The position numbers and the translations under genes are program-made. Shown one piece after another: positions 1 to 7,950 of a DNA stretch of 13,500 nt. The DNA is from Candidatus Aerophobota bacterium (GTDB lineage: Bacteria; Aerophobota; Aerophobia; Aerophobales; JAGGXI01), in the NCBI GenBank assembly GCA_021163155.1, contig JAGGXI010000023.1, forward strand, positions 1 to 13,500, written 5' to 3'. The stretch's first letter is position 1. Every line of letters begins with the position of its first letter. The notes below the pieces were generated by a model that was not told where the DNA came from, made no database searches, and saw only the letters and a program-made list of their open reading frames with translations.

Positions 1-157
1 GGAAACTCATCTTATTAGATTTTTATAATATCTTACAATCCGTAATATTTGCATTAATAACGATCTATGTAAGAAGAGAAAGATTAATTTCAAAATCACA
101 AATATCACATTTAAGCTGTAGTTATCCTTACACTATTAAGATTGATCGGTAAAGTAA
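1..157. other. Left-edge stretch without a supported gene
   Basis: This AT-rich stretch holds no RNA gene or promoter that I can support. The + frame starting at base 3 stays open from the window edge to a TAA at 150-152, about 49 codons with a hydrophobic N-terminal half. It could be the tail of a gene lying to the left, but it has no recognisable motif, and an open run of this length is not rare in AT-rich DNA. Confidence 0.4.
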
Positions 158-215
158 GGTAGCCGCAACCTTCAGGTTGCGCTGTTTTACGCAGGCTCTG
201 AGCCTCGCGGCTACC
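158..215. repeat. Cloverleaf-like repeat with GGTAGCCGC terminal inverted repeats, copy 1
   Basis: The element is bounded by a perfect 9-bp inverted repeat, GGTAGCCGC at 158-166 and GCGGCTACC at 207-215. It encloses two hairpins: CGCAACC/GGTTGCG with a TTCA loop (164-181) and AGGCT/AGCCT with a CTG loop (193-205). Together they could fold as a three-way junction. It is clearly richer in G+C than its surroundings. A degenerate inverted copy lies at 11134-11187 and a short single-hairpin form at 13358-13382. It looks like a non-autonomous dispersed repeat (REP or MITE-like); no coding capacity is present. The rightward promoter of the next gene starts 22 bases after its end. Confidence 0.7.
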
Positions 216-237
216 ATTTTTTTCGTGCAAAAGTTGG

Positions 238-265
238 TTGACAGCTATTTTTATTAAGGTAATAT
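238..265 (+). promoter_or_regulatory. Sigma-70-type promoter for the homocysteine methyltransferase gene
   Basis: A consensus -35 box TTGACA (238-243) is followed after 16 bases by a -10 box TAATAT (260-265). Transcription would start near 272, giving a leader of about 90 bases before the start codon. The -35 box sits about 20 bases downstream of the cloverleaf repeat and inside a flank shared with the repeat copy in front of dapB. Confidence 0.6.
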
Positions 266-360
266 TAAACCTAAATCCAGTAGTTGGGAGCAGGATAAAG
301 AATATTGTTCAAATTGTCGAATCCAGGTTAAGCTAATTTTAGTAAAAAGAAAGGATAATG

Positions 361-1245
361 ATGAGTTTAAGCTTTAGAGAACTTCTTAAAGAAGATAATC
401 CTATTATCTTTGATGGGGCAATGGGAACTAACCTTCAAAAAAGAGGTTTATCAGGAAATTTTCCTCCGGAAAAGTTGAATTTGGACCATCCCGAAATAGT
501 TAAGGAAGTTCATACTTCTTTTGCGAGATTGGGAATTGATGTGATTGAAACTAACACTTTTGGAGCAAACAGGATTAAGTTGCAGATGTATGGGATGGGT
601 AATTTGGCAGAAACTATGAATAGAGAAGGAGTGAGGATTGCCAAAGAAGCAGCTTCTTCGTCCTGCTTAGTGGGAGCTTCTGTAGGACCTTTAGGGGTGC
701 TTCTTAAGCCTTTGGGAACCGTTACTCAAGAAGAGGCTTCTTTAGCATTTGAAGAACAGATAAGAAGAGTAGCCATAGAGGGAGCTGATCTTATTGTAAT
801 AGAGACAATGATGGATGTAGAAGAGGCAAAATTAGCTGTATCTGCGGCAAAGAGAGTATGTGAGCTTCCTATAGTCTGTCAGTTCACTTTTGGAAAAGAA
901 GGGAAGACATTAATGGGACTTGATCCTTCTGCTATAGTAGAGACTATGAAAGATACAGAGATAGATGCTTTGGGAGCAAATTGTAGTAATGGTCCGGAGA
1001 CTTTATTCCCTGTGGCACAAAAGATGCATTCTATCTCCCCTTTTCCTTTGATTTTCCAGCCTAACGCAGGAGAGCCTATATTAAAAGGGAGAAAGACAAT
1101 TTATCCTATATCTCCTAAAGATATGGCTGATTGGATGGAAAAATATGTAAACATAGGAGTCAAGATAGTGGGAGGATGTTGTGGGAATACTCCATCTCAT
1201 ATAAGAGCTATAGTGGAGAGGATTAGAGGGAAAAAGCAGGATTAG
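361..1245 (+). CDS. Homocysteine S-methyltransferase domain protein (stand-alone MetH N-terminal module)
   Basis: The protein is a single (beta/alpha)8-barrel homocysteine S-methyltransferase of about 294 residues, which would transfer a methyl group to zinc-bound homocysteine to make methionine. Numbering from the ATG at 358, it shows the family signature DGAMGTNLQ (19-27), ETNTFGAN (64-71) and the three zinc-ligand cysteines: C209 in GANCSNGP and the pair C274-C275 in GGCCGNTP. Spacing and length match the first domain of cobalamin-dependent MetH; the pterin, cobalamin and reactivation domains are absent here. It probably works with separate corrinoid and methyl-donor proteins, but an MmuM-like use of S-methylmethionine cannot be excluded. 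Two ATGs are adjacent (358 and 361). The Shine-Dalgarno AAAGGA ends at 355, so 361 has the better spacing. The last eight codons and the stop lie inside the octamer repeat that follows. Confidence 0.85.
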   Translation: MSLSFRELLKEDNPIIFDGAMGTNLQKRGLSGNFPPEKLNLDHPEIVKEVHTSFARLGIDVIETNTFGANRIKLQMYGMGNLAETMNREGVRIAKEAASSSCLVGASVGPLGVLLKPLGTVTQEEASLAFEEQIRRVAIEGADLIVIETMMDVEEAKLAVSAAKRVCELPIVCQFTFGKEGKTLMGLDPSAIVETMKDTEIDALGANCSNGPETLFPVAQKMHSISPFPLIFQPNAGEPILKGRKTIYPISPKDMADWMEKYVNIGVKIVGGCCGNTPSHIRAIVERIRGKKQD

Positions 1246-1410
1246 AGGATTAGAGGATTAGAGGATTAGAGGATTAAAGGGAAAATCAAAAAATAAAGAG
1301 AAAACAAAGAGGAAAAAGCAGAATTAGAGGATTGAGGGGAAAAAACAGGATTAGAGGATTAGAGGATTAGAGGGAAAATCAAGAAAAAAGCAAAAAAGCA
1401 AAAAGGATTA
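1217..1410. repeat. GGATTAGA octamer repeat array, left copy
   Basis: The 8-bp unit GGATTAGA repeats five times without interruption at 1239-1276 and three times at 1348-1369, with diverged units between. The blocks are joined by A-rich spacers that begin GGGAAAA and end AGCAGGATTAG or ACAGGATTAG. The + strand is almost free of C. A related array starts at 13196. The first units lie inside the 3' end of the methyltransferase gene and provide its stop codon. Because 8 is not a multiple of 3 and the unit contains TAG, the array closes every + frame. No gene is hidden in it. Confidence 0.85.
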
Positions 1411-1416
1411 AAAATA

Positions 1417-1493
1417 CTACCGAATTTATTCGAAGGTAGCTTATGATTATCGGCGAAGCGGTGAATTTAACCACCGTAGAATTTCTCAATTCT
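1417..1493. promoter_or_regulatory. Three consecutive hairpins in the leader of the LeuC-like gene
   Basis: Three stem-loops stand in a row: CTAC plus CGAAT/ATTCG closing with GGTAG (1417-1439), CGGTG/CACCG (1459-1476), and a perfect AGAATT/AATTCT with a TCTC loop (1478-1493). The last ends 11 bases before the Shine-Dalgarno AAGGAG at 1505-1510. The first resembles the dispersed GGTAGC repeats and may be another repeat relic. None is followed by a T-run, so they are not typical terminators. A regulatory role is only a guess, and I found no convincing promoter here. Confidence 0.35.
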
Positions 1494-1516
1494 GAATTAT
1501 TTATAAGGAGTTTAAG

Positions 1517-2779
<1,263 letters not shown>

Positions 2780-2899
2780 AATATATACTTATTCGTCTTA
2801 TTGACATTTAATAAGATGTATATAAAATAGGATAAATACACAATTTGAAGACTAAAAGCTATTAATAATTTGTTATTGTTGATATAAAAAATATAATCA
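2780..2899. other. AT-rich spacer with a weak stem-loop after the LeuC-like gene
   Basis: A stem-loop TCTTATT/AATAAGA (2796-2802 and 2810-2816), extended outside by TATATAC/GTATATA, begins 17 bases after the stop codon. It is AT-rich and has no clear T-run, so termination here is uncertain and may depend on Rho. Confidence 0.3.
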
Positions 2900-2929
2900 T
2901 TGACCTCAAAGAAACTAATTTAGTATAAT
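2900..2929 (+). promoter_or_regulatory. Sigma-70-type promoter for the coiled-coil/LysM operon
   Basis: The -35 box TTGACC (2900-2905) and a perfect -10 box TATAAT (2924-2929) are 18 bases apart. Transcription would start near 2936 and leave a leader of about 75 bases. Promoter and strong ribosome binding sites together suggest well-expressed products. Confidence 0.7.
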
Positions 2930-3010
2930 ATTTTTGGTAATATTAAAAAGTAAAGGAGGGGAGTAAAGAAATAAAAATTAGAAAAATATTTTAAAAAGGA
3001 GGAGATCTTA

Positions 3011-4003
3011 ATGCTAATGAAAGGAAGAAGGGGAGTATTGATACGTAGGGGAATAATAGTAAGTTTAGTGCTTTCTTGCATATTATGGGTTCAAATTCCG
3101 GCAAGAGCACAAGAAAATTCATTGGAGGAGCAATTAAAAAAAGCTAAAGTGGCAATTGCTGACCAGAAATGGATAATAGAAAAACTCAAAGATAACTTTT
3201 TCGAAACAGTAGCTGTATTAAATAAGAAAATAGACTCTTTAAAGGCTACCAATGATGAACAGGCAAAAACTATAAAGCGACTTGTCAGTAATTACCTTGC
3301 AATAACAAAGGAACTAAATGGGAAAATAGACTCTCTCGAAGCTACCAATGCTGATCAGACAAAAACTATAGAGTTAAAGGAAAAAGAGATAAAACAGCTC
3401 ACCAGTAATTACCTTGCAATAACAGAAGAGCTAAAGGGGAAAATAGTATCTTTAAAGTCCACAACAGAAGATTTAAATAAGAAAATAGCCTCTTTAAAGG
3501 CTACCAATGATGAGCAGGCAAAAACTATAAAGCGACTTGTCAGTAATTACTTTGCAGTAACAAAGGAACTAAATGGGAAAATAGACTCTTTAAAAGCTAC
3601 CAATGCTGATCAGACAAAAACTATAGAGTTAAAGGAAAAAGAGATAAAACAGCTCACCAGTAATTACCTTGCAGTAACAAAGGAACTAAATGGGAAAATA
3701 GCCTCTCTCGAAGCTACCAATGCTGATCAGACAAAAACTATAGATAGCTTAAATAAAACAATGGTAAGCTTGAATGAAAAAGTAAATTTTCTCAAGGAAA
3801 AAGCAGCCAATCAAGCAAAAGTAATTGCAGAGATAAGAGAAAAATGGTCCCAGGAGATAAGCGCAAAGGAAGAAGAATTAACCTCTCTTAAGAAAATTAA
3901 CGAAAAGCAGGCAAAAATAATTAAAAAAGATAAAACAACAAAGTGGTTATTGGGATTAGGGGTAATAGCTGCGTATTTTGTTGGTCAATGCTCTGGTCAA
4001 TGA
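3011..4003 (+). CDS. Exported coiled-coil repeat protein with C-terminal hydrophobic segment
   Basis: I do not recognise a named family. The 330-residue product starts with a basic n-region and a hydrophobic stretch that fit a Sec signal peptide, with likely cleavage after ARA at residue 33. Residues 35-305 are predicted coiled coil, with I/L at heptad spacing and many K, E, N, T and Q. Inside are two tandem units of 85 residues (71-155 and 156-240), each built of modules of the type KIDSLKATN...QTKTI and SNYLAITKELN. Residues 311-326 (WLLGLGVIAAYFVGQC) form a short hydrophobic tail that may span or enter a membrane. AAGGAGGAG lies six bases before the start. The LysM gene follows after 34 bases. 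A structural role spanning or lining the envelope is my inference; a lipobox reading at C23 (VLSC) is weak. Confidence 0.75.
   Translation: MLMKGRRGVLIRRGIIVSLVLSCILWVQIPARAQENSLEEQLKKAKVAIADQKWIIEKLKDNFFETVAVLNKKIDSLKATNDEQAKTIKRLVSNYLAITKELNGKIDSLEATNADQTKTIELKEKEIKQLTSNYLAITEELKGKIVSLKSTTEDLNKKIASLKATNDEQAKTIKRLVSNYFAVTKELNGKIDSLKATNADQTKTIELKEKEIKQLTSNYLAVTKELNGKIASLEATNADQTKTIDSLNKTMVSLNEKVNFLKEKAANQAKVIAEIREKWSQEISAKEEELTSLKKINEKQAKIIKKDKTTKWLLGLGVIAAYFVGQCSGQ
3226..3735 (+). repeat. Direct 255-bp tandem duplication inside the coiled-coil gene
   Basis: The second unit repeats the first at a period of exactly 255 bases (for example 3241 against 3496), with long identical stretches and only scattered substitutions. 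The period is 85 codons, so the frame is kept. Within each unit a shorter repeat is visible as KIDSLKATN or KIASLEATN about every 32-39 residues. Such identity at the DNA level, including third positions, points to a recent duplication or to gene conversion between the units. Confidence 0.85.
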
Positions 4004-4037
4004 GATTTAAAAGTAAAGGAATAAGGGAGGTGAAAAG

Positions 4038-4745
4038 ATGTTAAAGAAAATAAGAGTAATATTAATAGTAATGATAGGGCTGTTTTTATTAGTAGGTAAT
4101 GTGGGTGTTGCTGAAGAAGTTCCCACTACTATAGAGAATCTTTTAAGAGAATTTAAGGATTTAAAGACAGATATTAGCCAAATAGAAAAGATGTCTAATA
4201 GAGCAGAGGAGTTTTCCTTAGATACATTTAAAGATACAGCTAAATTTAAGGAAACAGCGTTGGTTAAGTTGGGGCTATGGCGAACAGAGATGGCAGAGGA
4301 ATCGTTGGCAGCAATGGAAGCAATGCAAGCGATAGAGGAAAAAATCGCTAATATGCAGGCAGATATTTCTTTAGCTAAGGAGATGGCTGCAACAGCTAAG
4401 ATGCAGAGTGAACAAACGGGAAAAGAGCTTAGAGAGTTAGCAAAAAAGAGTGAAGAAAAGACCGATTTGCTAATGGCTAAAATAGACAATCTTTTAGAAA
4501 GAGTGAGGAAGTTAGAAAAAGGTATAGGAAAGAAGAAAGAAACTAAATTGAAATCTCCAAAAATTGGGCTAACTAATAATTTTTATTTAGTTAAAAAGAA
4601 CGACACTCTTTCTCGTATTGCTGGCACTAAGAATGTTTACGGGGACCCTTTAAAATGGGAAAAAATTTACAAGGTTAATAAAGATAGGATTAAGAATCCT
4701 AATTTAATTTATCCTGGGCAAAGATTGATAATTCCCAAGGAATAA
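4038..4745 (+). CDS. Exported coiled-coil protein with C-terminal LysM domain
   Basis: The 235-residue protein has a signal peptide (residues 1-25, KK followed by a long hydrophobic core, cleavage near GVA|EE), a mostly helical region at about 30-165 rich in A, E, K and M, and one LysM domain at about 181-235. The LysM is plain: YLVKKNDTLSRIAG, a tryptophan and KVNKDRI in the middle, and LIYPGQRLIIP at the end. LysM domains bind the N-acetylglucosamine part of peptidoglycan, so the protein should be held at the cell wall after export. No catalytic domain is present, so it is more likely a tether or scaffold than a hydrolase. A strong GGGAGGTG precedes the start, and it shares the promoter of the coiled-coil gene 34 bases upstream. 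A joint function of the two is an inference from operon and design. Confidence 0.85.
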   Translation: MLKKIRVILIVMIGLFLLVGNVGVAEEVPTTIENLLREFKDLKTDISQIEKMSNRAEEFSLDTFKDTAKFKETALVKLGLWRTEMAEESLAAMEAMQAIEEKIANMQADISLAKEMAATAKMQSEQTGKELRELAKKSEEKTDLLMAKIDNLLERVRKLEKGIGKKKETKLKSPKIGLTNNFYLVKKNDTLSRIAGTKNVYGDPLKWEKIYKVNKDRIKNPNLIYPGQRLIIPKE

Positions 4746-4780
4746 TAAATAAAAATAAAAGAGTAAAGCCGATTAAGTAA

Positions 4781-4812
4781 ACAGGACCTGTCTGCGTATC
4801 CGCACAGGCAGA
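4781..4812. repeat. REP-like GC-rich hairpin
   Basis: CCTG (4787-4790) and TGCG (4793-4796) pair with CGCA (4801-4804) and CAGG (4805-4808) around a TATC loop; an alternative pairing is TCTGC (4791-4795) with GCAGA (4808-4812). It is GC-rich in an AT-rich gap and resembles an intergenic palindromic repeat. No second copy was found in this window. Confidence 0.4.
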
Positions 4813-4813
4813 T

Positions 4814-4931
4814 ATGAGTAAATGGGGAAAATGAGATAATAGAATAAAACTTTTTAGTACTATCTCTTGTAGCTCCTTTACTTATGTTTTCTCATTCACC
4901 CATTTACTCATCTATTTATTCATTTTTTTTT
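4814..4931 (+). terminator. Long inverted repeat followed by a T-run between convergent operons
   Basis: ATGAGTAAATGGG plus AATGAGA (4814-4836) is mirrored by TCTCATT plus CCCATTTACTCAT (4890-4911), with two or three mismatched bases between the two parts. The loop of about 53 bases is long for a classical terminator. On the + strand the repeat is followed by a T-run at 4923-4931, which also encodes the lysine-rich tail of L31 on the other strand. It could end the LysM operon and act on the opposing transcript as well; it might instead be an old repeat. Confidence 0.4.
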
Positions 4932-5129
4932 ATTCTTTTCATATTTTTTTATAAATTTTTCTACTCTACCCTGACTATCTATAAATTTACGTTTACCTGT
5001 GAAAAAGGGATGACAGTGCGAACAGATTTCTACGCGAAGGTTTTCTCGAGTAGATCTTGTTTTATATTCTGCTCCGCAAGCACATCTAATAATTGTCTCT
5101 TTATAAGGGGGATGTATTCCTTTTTTCAT
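4920..5129 (-). CDS. rpmE: 50S ribosomal protein L31, zinc-binding type
   Basis: A component of the large ribosomal subunit at the intersubunit bridge. The 69-residue sequence matches type-A L31 throughout: MKKGIHPPY at the start, [18 protein letters not shown] and FTGKRK, then GRVEKF. All four zinc ligands are present (C16, C18, C36, C39), so this is the zinc-containing form and not the zinc-independent paralogue used in zinc starvation. The C-terminus ends in a lysine-rich tail. The ribosome binding site AAAAGGAG (minus strand, 5137-5144) lies inside the end of the true rho frame, only a few bases before the ATG; translation is therefore probably coupled to rho. rho-rpmE adjacency is common in bacteria. 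It is the last gene of the leftward cluster. Confidence 0.95.
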   Translation of the reverse strand: MKKGIHPPYKETIIRCACGAEYKTRSTRENLRVEICSHCHPFFTGKRKFIDSQGRVEKFIKKYEKNKKK

Positions 5130-5133
5130 TATT

Positions 5134-5286
5134 TTACTCCTTTTTCCTTTGTTGTTTTTTTTCTAAATGAGAAATTATATCTAAAAATTGTTGATTATTT
5201 TCTGTTTTTTCCATTACCTCTATAATTGCCTCAACAGGTTCCTTGAGATTTTGACGATTGAGATAGTTTCTGAGAGCCCATACATC
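5134..5286 (-). pseudogene. rho: Out-of-frame C-terminal part of Rho
   Basis: In the -1 frame relative to the rho open reading frame, this stretch reads D-V-W-A-L-R-N-Y-L, goes on through [20 protein letters not shown], and ends in a short lysine-rich tail at a TAA (5136-5134). This is the expected end of Rho (compare ELQKMWILRK in E. coli). Joined to residue 372 of the main frame it gives about 422 residues against 419 in E. coli. The shift must lie at about 5281-5288, where one base seems to be missing. The restored gene would stop four bases before rpmE. A sequencing or assembly error, a real mutation and recoding are all possible; the site is not a good slippery heptamer. Confidence 0.85.
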
Positions 5287-6401
5287 TTAAGCTCTCTTTC
5301 GTTTAATAGTAGTTCTTCTTTTCTTGTGCCTGATCTATTTACATCAATAGCAGGAAAGATTCGTCGTTCAGCTAAGACCCTACTTAAACGTAATTCCATA
5401 TTTCCTGTCCCTTTGAATTCTTCAAAGATAACCTCATCCATCTTGCTTCCTGTTTCTATCAAAGCAGTAGCTAAAATTGTTAAACTTCCTCCTTCCTCCA
5501 CTTTTCTAGCAGCGCCGAAGAATTTTTTAGGATAATGCAATGTGTTAGCATCTATACCTCCAGAGAGAACTTTTCCACTGGAGGGAAGTACAAGATTATA
5601 AGCACGGGCTAATCTTGTAATGCTATCCAAAAGAATTACTACATCATGTCCTTGTTCTACTAATCTTTTAGCTTTTTCAATAACTAACTCTGCTACTCGA
5701 ATGTGATGTTTTGGGGGCTCATCAAAGGTAGAGAAGGCTACTTCTCCTTTTACTGAACGCTGCATATCGGTAACCTCTTCTGGCCGCTCATCAATGAGTA
5801 AAACTATAAGATCTATCTTCGGGTAATTAGTAGATATAGCATTGGCTATCTTCTGCAAAAGGATGGTTTTTCCTGTTTTTGGGGGAGCAACAATAAGACC
5901 TCTTTGTCCCTTTCCTAAAGGAGAGATGAGGTCAATCAAACGTGTTGAAATATCCTTAGAAATAGTTTCAAGGGTAATTCTTTCTCGGGGGTGAAGGGCG
6001 GTTAGATTCCCAAAGACAGTCCTTTCTCTTGCTTTTTCAGGGTCCTCTCCGTTTACATTCTCCACTTTTAATAGAGCAAAGTAATTTTCATTGTCTTTAG
6101 GAGGTCTTATTTGTCCACTTACTGTGTCTCCTTCTCTTAAATTAAAGCGTTTGATTTGGGATGGAGAAACATATATATCGTCCGGGCCTGAGAGATAATT
6201 AGAGCGGAGAAATCCATATCCTTCAGCTAAAATATCTATTATCCCTGAACCATAAACTATTTTTTCTTTATCAATTTCATCTTGAATGATTTTAAATATA
6301 AGGTCTTGTTTATTTAAATATTTATAGTTATCTATTTTCTTTTCGTTAGCTATTTTATGTAAACTAATAATTTCCTTTTTTTGTAATTCAGCAACATTCA
6401 C
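5220..6401 (-). CDS. rho: Transcription termination factor Rho, C-terminus cut by a frameshift
   Basis: Rho is the hexameric RNA helicase that ends transcription of untranslated RNA. Visible in order: the N-terminal helical domain (1-45), the OB-fold RNA-binding domain (about 50-118, with GYGFLRS and [13 protein letters not shown]), and the RecA-type motor with Walker A APPKTGKT (172-179), Walker B VVILLDS (254-260), the Q-loop region ([17 protein letters not shown]) and the arginine-finger segment SGTRKEELL (357-365). After K372 the frame leaves the family and stops at residue 393. The start is GTG at 6401 behind AAGGAGG, overlapping nnr by 14 bases. As read, the end of the motor domain is missing, so this product alone may not form an active hexamer. 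Confidence 0.9.
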   Translation of the reverse strand: MNVAELQKKEIISLHKIANEKKIDNYKYLNKQDLIFKIIQDEIDKEKIVYGSGIIDILAEGYGFLRSNYLSGPDDIYVSPSQIKRFNLREGDTVSGQIRPPKDNENYFALLKVENVNGEDPEKARERTVFGNLTALHPRERITLETISKDISTRLIDLISPLGKGQRGLIVAPPKTGKTILLQKIANAISTNYPKIDLIVLLIDERPEEVTDMQRSVKGEVAFSTFDEPPKHHIRVAELVIEKAKRLVEQGHDVVILLDSITRLARAYNLVLPSSGKVLSGGIDANTLHYPKKFFGAARKVEEGGSLTILATALIETGSKMDEVIFEEFKGTGNMELRLSRVLAERRIFPAIDVNRSGTRKEELLLNERELKMYGLSETISIVKISRNLLRQL

Positions 6402-7950
6402 TTTTTATCCTCCTTATTGTTTTTGGGATATTATTCAATATATCTCCTGCTATTAAACTTACCTCTCCCTTTGTTTGAACAGCTAAATCCGCTGCTGCTC
6501 CATGTAAATATGCTCCCAACTTTGCTGCTGTTAACGCGGAGAATCCCTGTACTAACAATCCGCCAATTATTCCTGTAAGGACATCTCCGCTTCCTCCAGT
6601 AGCCATTCCTGGGTTTCCCGTAGAGTTAATCCAGATATTACCTTCTTTATCTGCAATTACAGTTCTTGCTCCTTTTAACAAAACAATTCCTCCTGTATTT
6701 TTAGCTAAATTAAGAGCGTAATTTATTCTCTTCTTTTGGATATCTTTTATAGAAATATGCAGGAGTCTACTCAACTCTCCCGGATGAGGGGTGAGAATTA
6801 AGGGAGCCTTATATTCAGTGAGCAAAGTAATTTCACCGCTAAGTGCATTTATTCCATCCGCATCTATAATTAAAGGAACAGTTAATTGTTTTAGCATCAT
6901 TCTTACCAGCTCCATGGTTTCTTGATGAGTAGAAATCCCCGGTCCCAACGCTATAGCTTTGCATTTCTTACTAAACTCTTCTATTTTTTTTAGTGCTTTA
7001 CAAGATAAACTTCCTTCTTCAGTTTGAGGTAAGGGAAGAGTCATAGTTTCGGTTAATTTAACCTCTAAGATTGTATTTAAACTTTCAGGAATTCCTAAGG
7101 TTACCAGTCCTGCTCCTGCCCTTAAAGCAGCAAGAGAGGTCAAAGTAGCTGCTCCTGTCATTCCTCTGGAGCCAGCTATAACTAATAGATGGCCAAAATC
7201 ACCTTTATGAGAAGACAATTTTCTCTTAAATATATCTTTTGGTATATCGGCTAATGTAAAAAGATTACATTTAGTTTTAACTTTTAGAGTATGAGGAATG
7301 CCTATATCTGCTACTTTTATTTTGCCTGCATAATCCATACATGGGTATAAATATAAACCTTGTTTGGGGTAAGCGAAAGTTACCGTGCAATCTGCCTTAA
7401 TAGCCTCCCCTTCTACTTCTCCTGTATCGGCATTTACTCCTGTGGGAATATCTACAGCTACTATATTTCTACTGTATCTATTAATTAAAGAGACTATTTC
7501 TTTCATTATACCTCGGGGAGCTCCCTTTGCTCCTGTGCCTAAAATTGCATCTACTACTATATCTGTTACTTTAAGTACTTTAAGCTCTTCTTCTAATTTT
7601 TTTATCTCTTCGGGAGAGGTAATCTCTTTTATTGACATTCCTAAATTAAGGGCAATGTTTAAGTTTATATCTGCCTCACCCTTTATTTTCTCTTTTTTCC
7701 CCAAAAGAAATAATTTTACTTTTATTCCTTCATTAAAAAGAAGTCTTGCTACTACCATTCCGTCCCCTCCATTATTACCAGGGCCAGAAAATATGTAAAT
7801 AGATTTTTCCTTTAAAGGAAAATATTCTTCTTTTAGTGTTTTTACTACTGCTTGACCAGCATTTTCCATAAGTAATATTGCCGGAATGCCTATAGAATTT
7901 ATTGCTTCTTTATCAATTTCTCGCATTTTTTCAGCAGTTACTAATTTCAT
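6388..7950 (-). CDS. nnr: Bifunctional NAD(P)H-hydrate epimerase / ADP-dependent dehydratase
   Basis: This metabolite-repair enzyme restores damaged NADH and NADPH. The N-terminal half (YjeF_N, about 1-230) epimerises R- and S-hydrates and shows MENAG (28-32), GPGNNGGDG (56-64), DAILGTG (134-140) and VDIPTG (166-171). The C-terminal half (about 240-515) is the ribokinase-like dehydratase, with [14 protein letters not shown] (248-261), [22 protein letters not shown] (387-392) and [11 protein letters not shown] (448-458), where D456 is the expected catalytic base. The 520 residues are the usual length of the fused bacterial form, and no key residue is missing. The ATG follows AGGAG and overlaps acpS by 20 bases; the end overlaps rho by 14. 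The acpS-nnr pairing is seen in many bacteria. Confidence 0.95.
   Translation of the reverse strand: MKLVTAEKMREIDKEAINSIGIPAILLMENAGQAVVKTLKEEYFPLKEKSIYIFSGPGNNGGDGMVVARLLFNEGIKVKLFLLGKKEKIKGEADINLNIALNLGMSIKEITSPEEIKKLEEELKVLKVTDIVVDAILGTGAKGAPRGIMKEIVSLINRYSRNIVAVDIPTGVNADTGEVEGEAIKADCTVTFAYPKQGLYLYPCMDYAGKIKVADIGIPHTLKVKTKCNLFTLADIPKDIFKRKLSSHKGDFGHLLVIAGSRGMTGAATLTSLAALRAGAGLVTLGIPESLNTILEVKLTETMTLPLPQTEEGSLSCKALKKIEEFSKKCKAIALGPGISTHQETMELVRMMLKQLTVPLIIDADGINALSGEITLLTEYKAPLILTPHPGELSRLLHISIKDIQKKRINYALNLAKNTGGIVLLKGARTVIADKEGNIWINSTGNPGMATGGSGDVLTGIIGGLLVQGFSALTAAKLGAYLHGAAADLAVQTKGEVSLIAGDILNNIPKTIRRIKSECC

Noticed and set aside
3-152. Open frame at the left edge that could be the tail of a gene
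   Set aside because: About 49 codons without any family motif; this length is expected by chance in AT-rich DNA.
158-357. Riboswitch upstream of the homocysteine methyltransferase
   Set aside because: The structured element lies upstream of the promoter and would not be transcribed with the gene; the remaining leader shows no SAM or cobalamin riboswitch core that I can recognise.
2952-2962. Second Shine-Dalgarno-like GGAGGGG in the leader of the coiled-coil gene, possible leader peptide
   Set aside because: No ATG, GTG or TTG follows at suitable distance with an open frame.
3067-3090. Lipoprotein signal (VLSC) in the coiled-coil protein
   Set aside because: The lipobox is weak, and a standard cleavage site ARA|QE follows ten residues later.
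4007-4489. 160-codon open frame opposite the LysM gene
   Set aside because: It is the antisense shadow of a gene with signal peptide, helical region and clear LysM domain; its own product is low-complexity.
4884-5225. 113-codon + strand frame across rpmE
   Set aside because: It is F- and S-rich and opposite L31, which is certain; a composition artefact.
5281-5292. Programmed -1 frameshift signal in rho
   Set aside because: The sequence around the shift (GCTTAAG on the minus strand) is not an X XXY YYZ slippery heptamer, and I saw no following structure; a missing base is simpler.
7385-7798. 137-codon + strand frame inside nnr
   Set aside because: It lies wholly opposite conserved NnrE motifs and has no family-like sequence.
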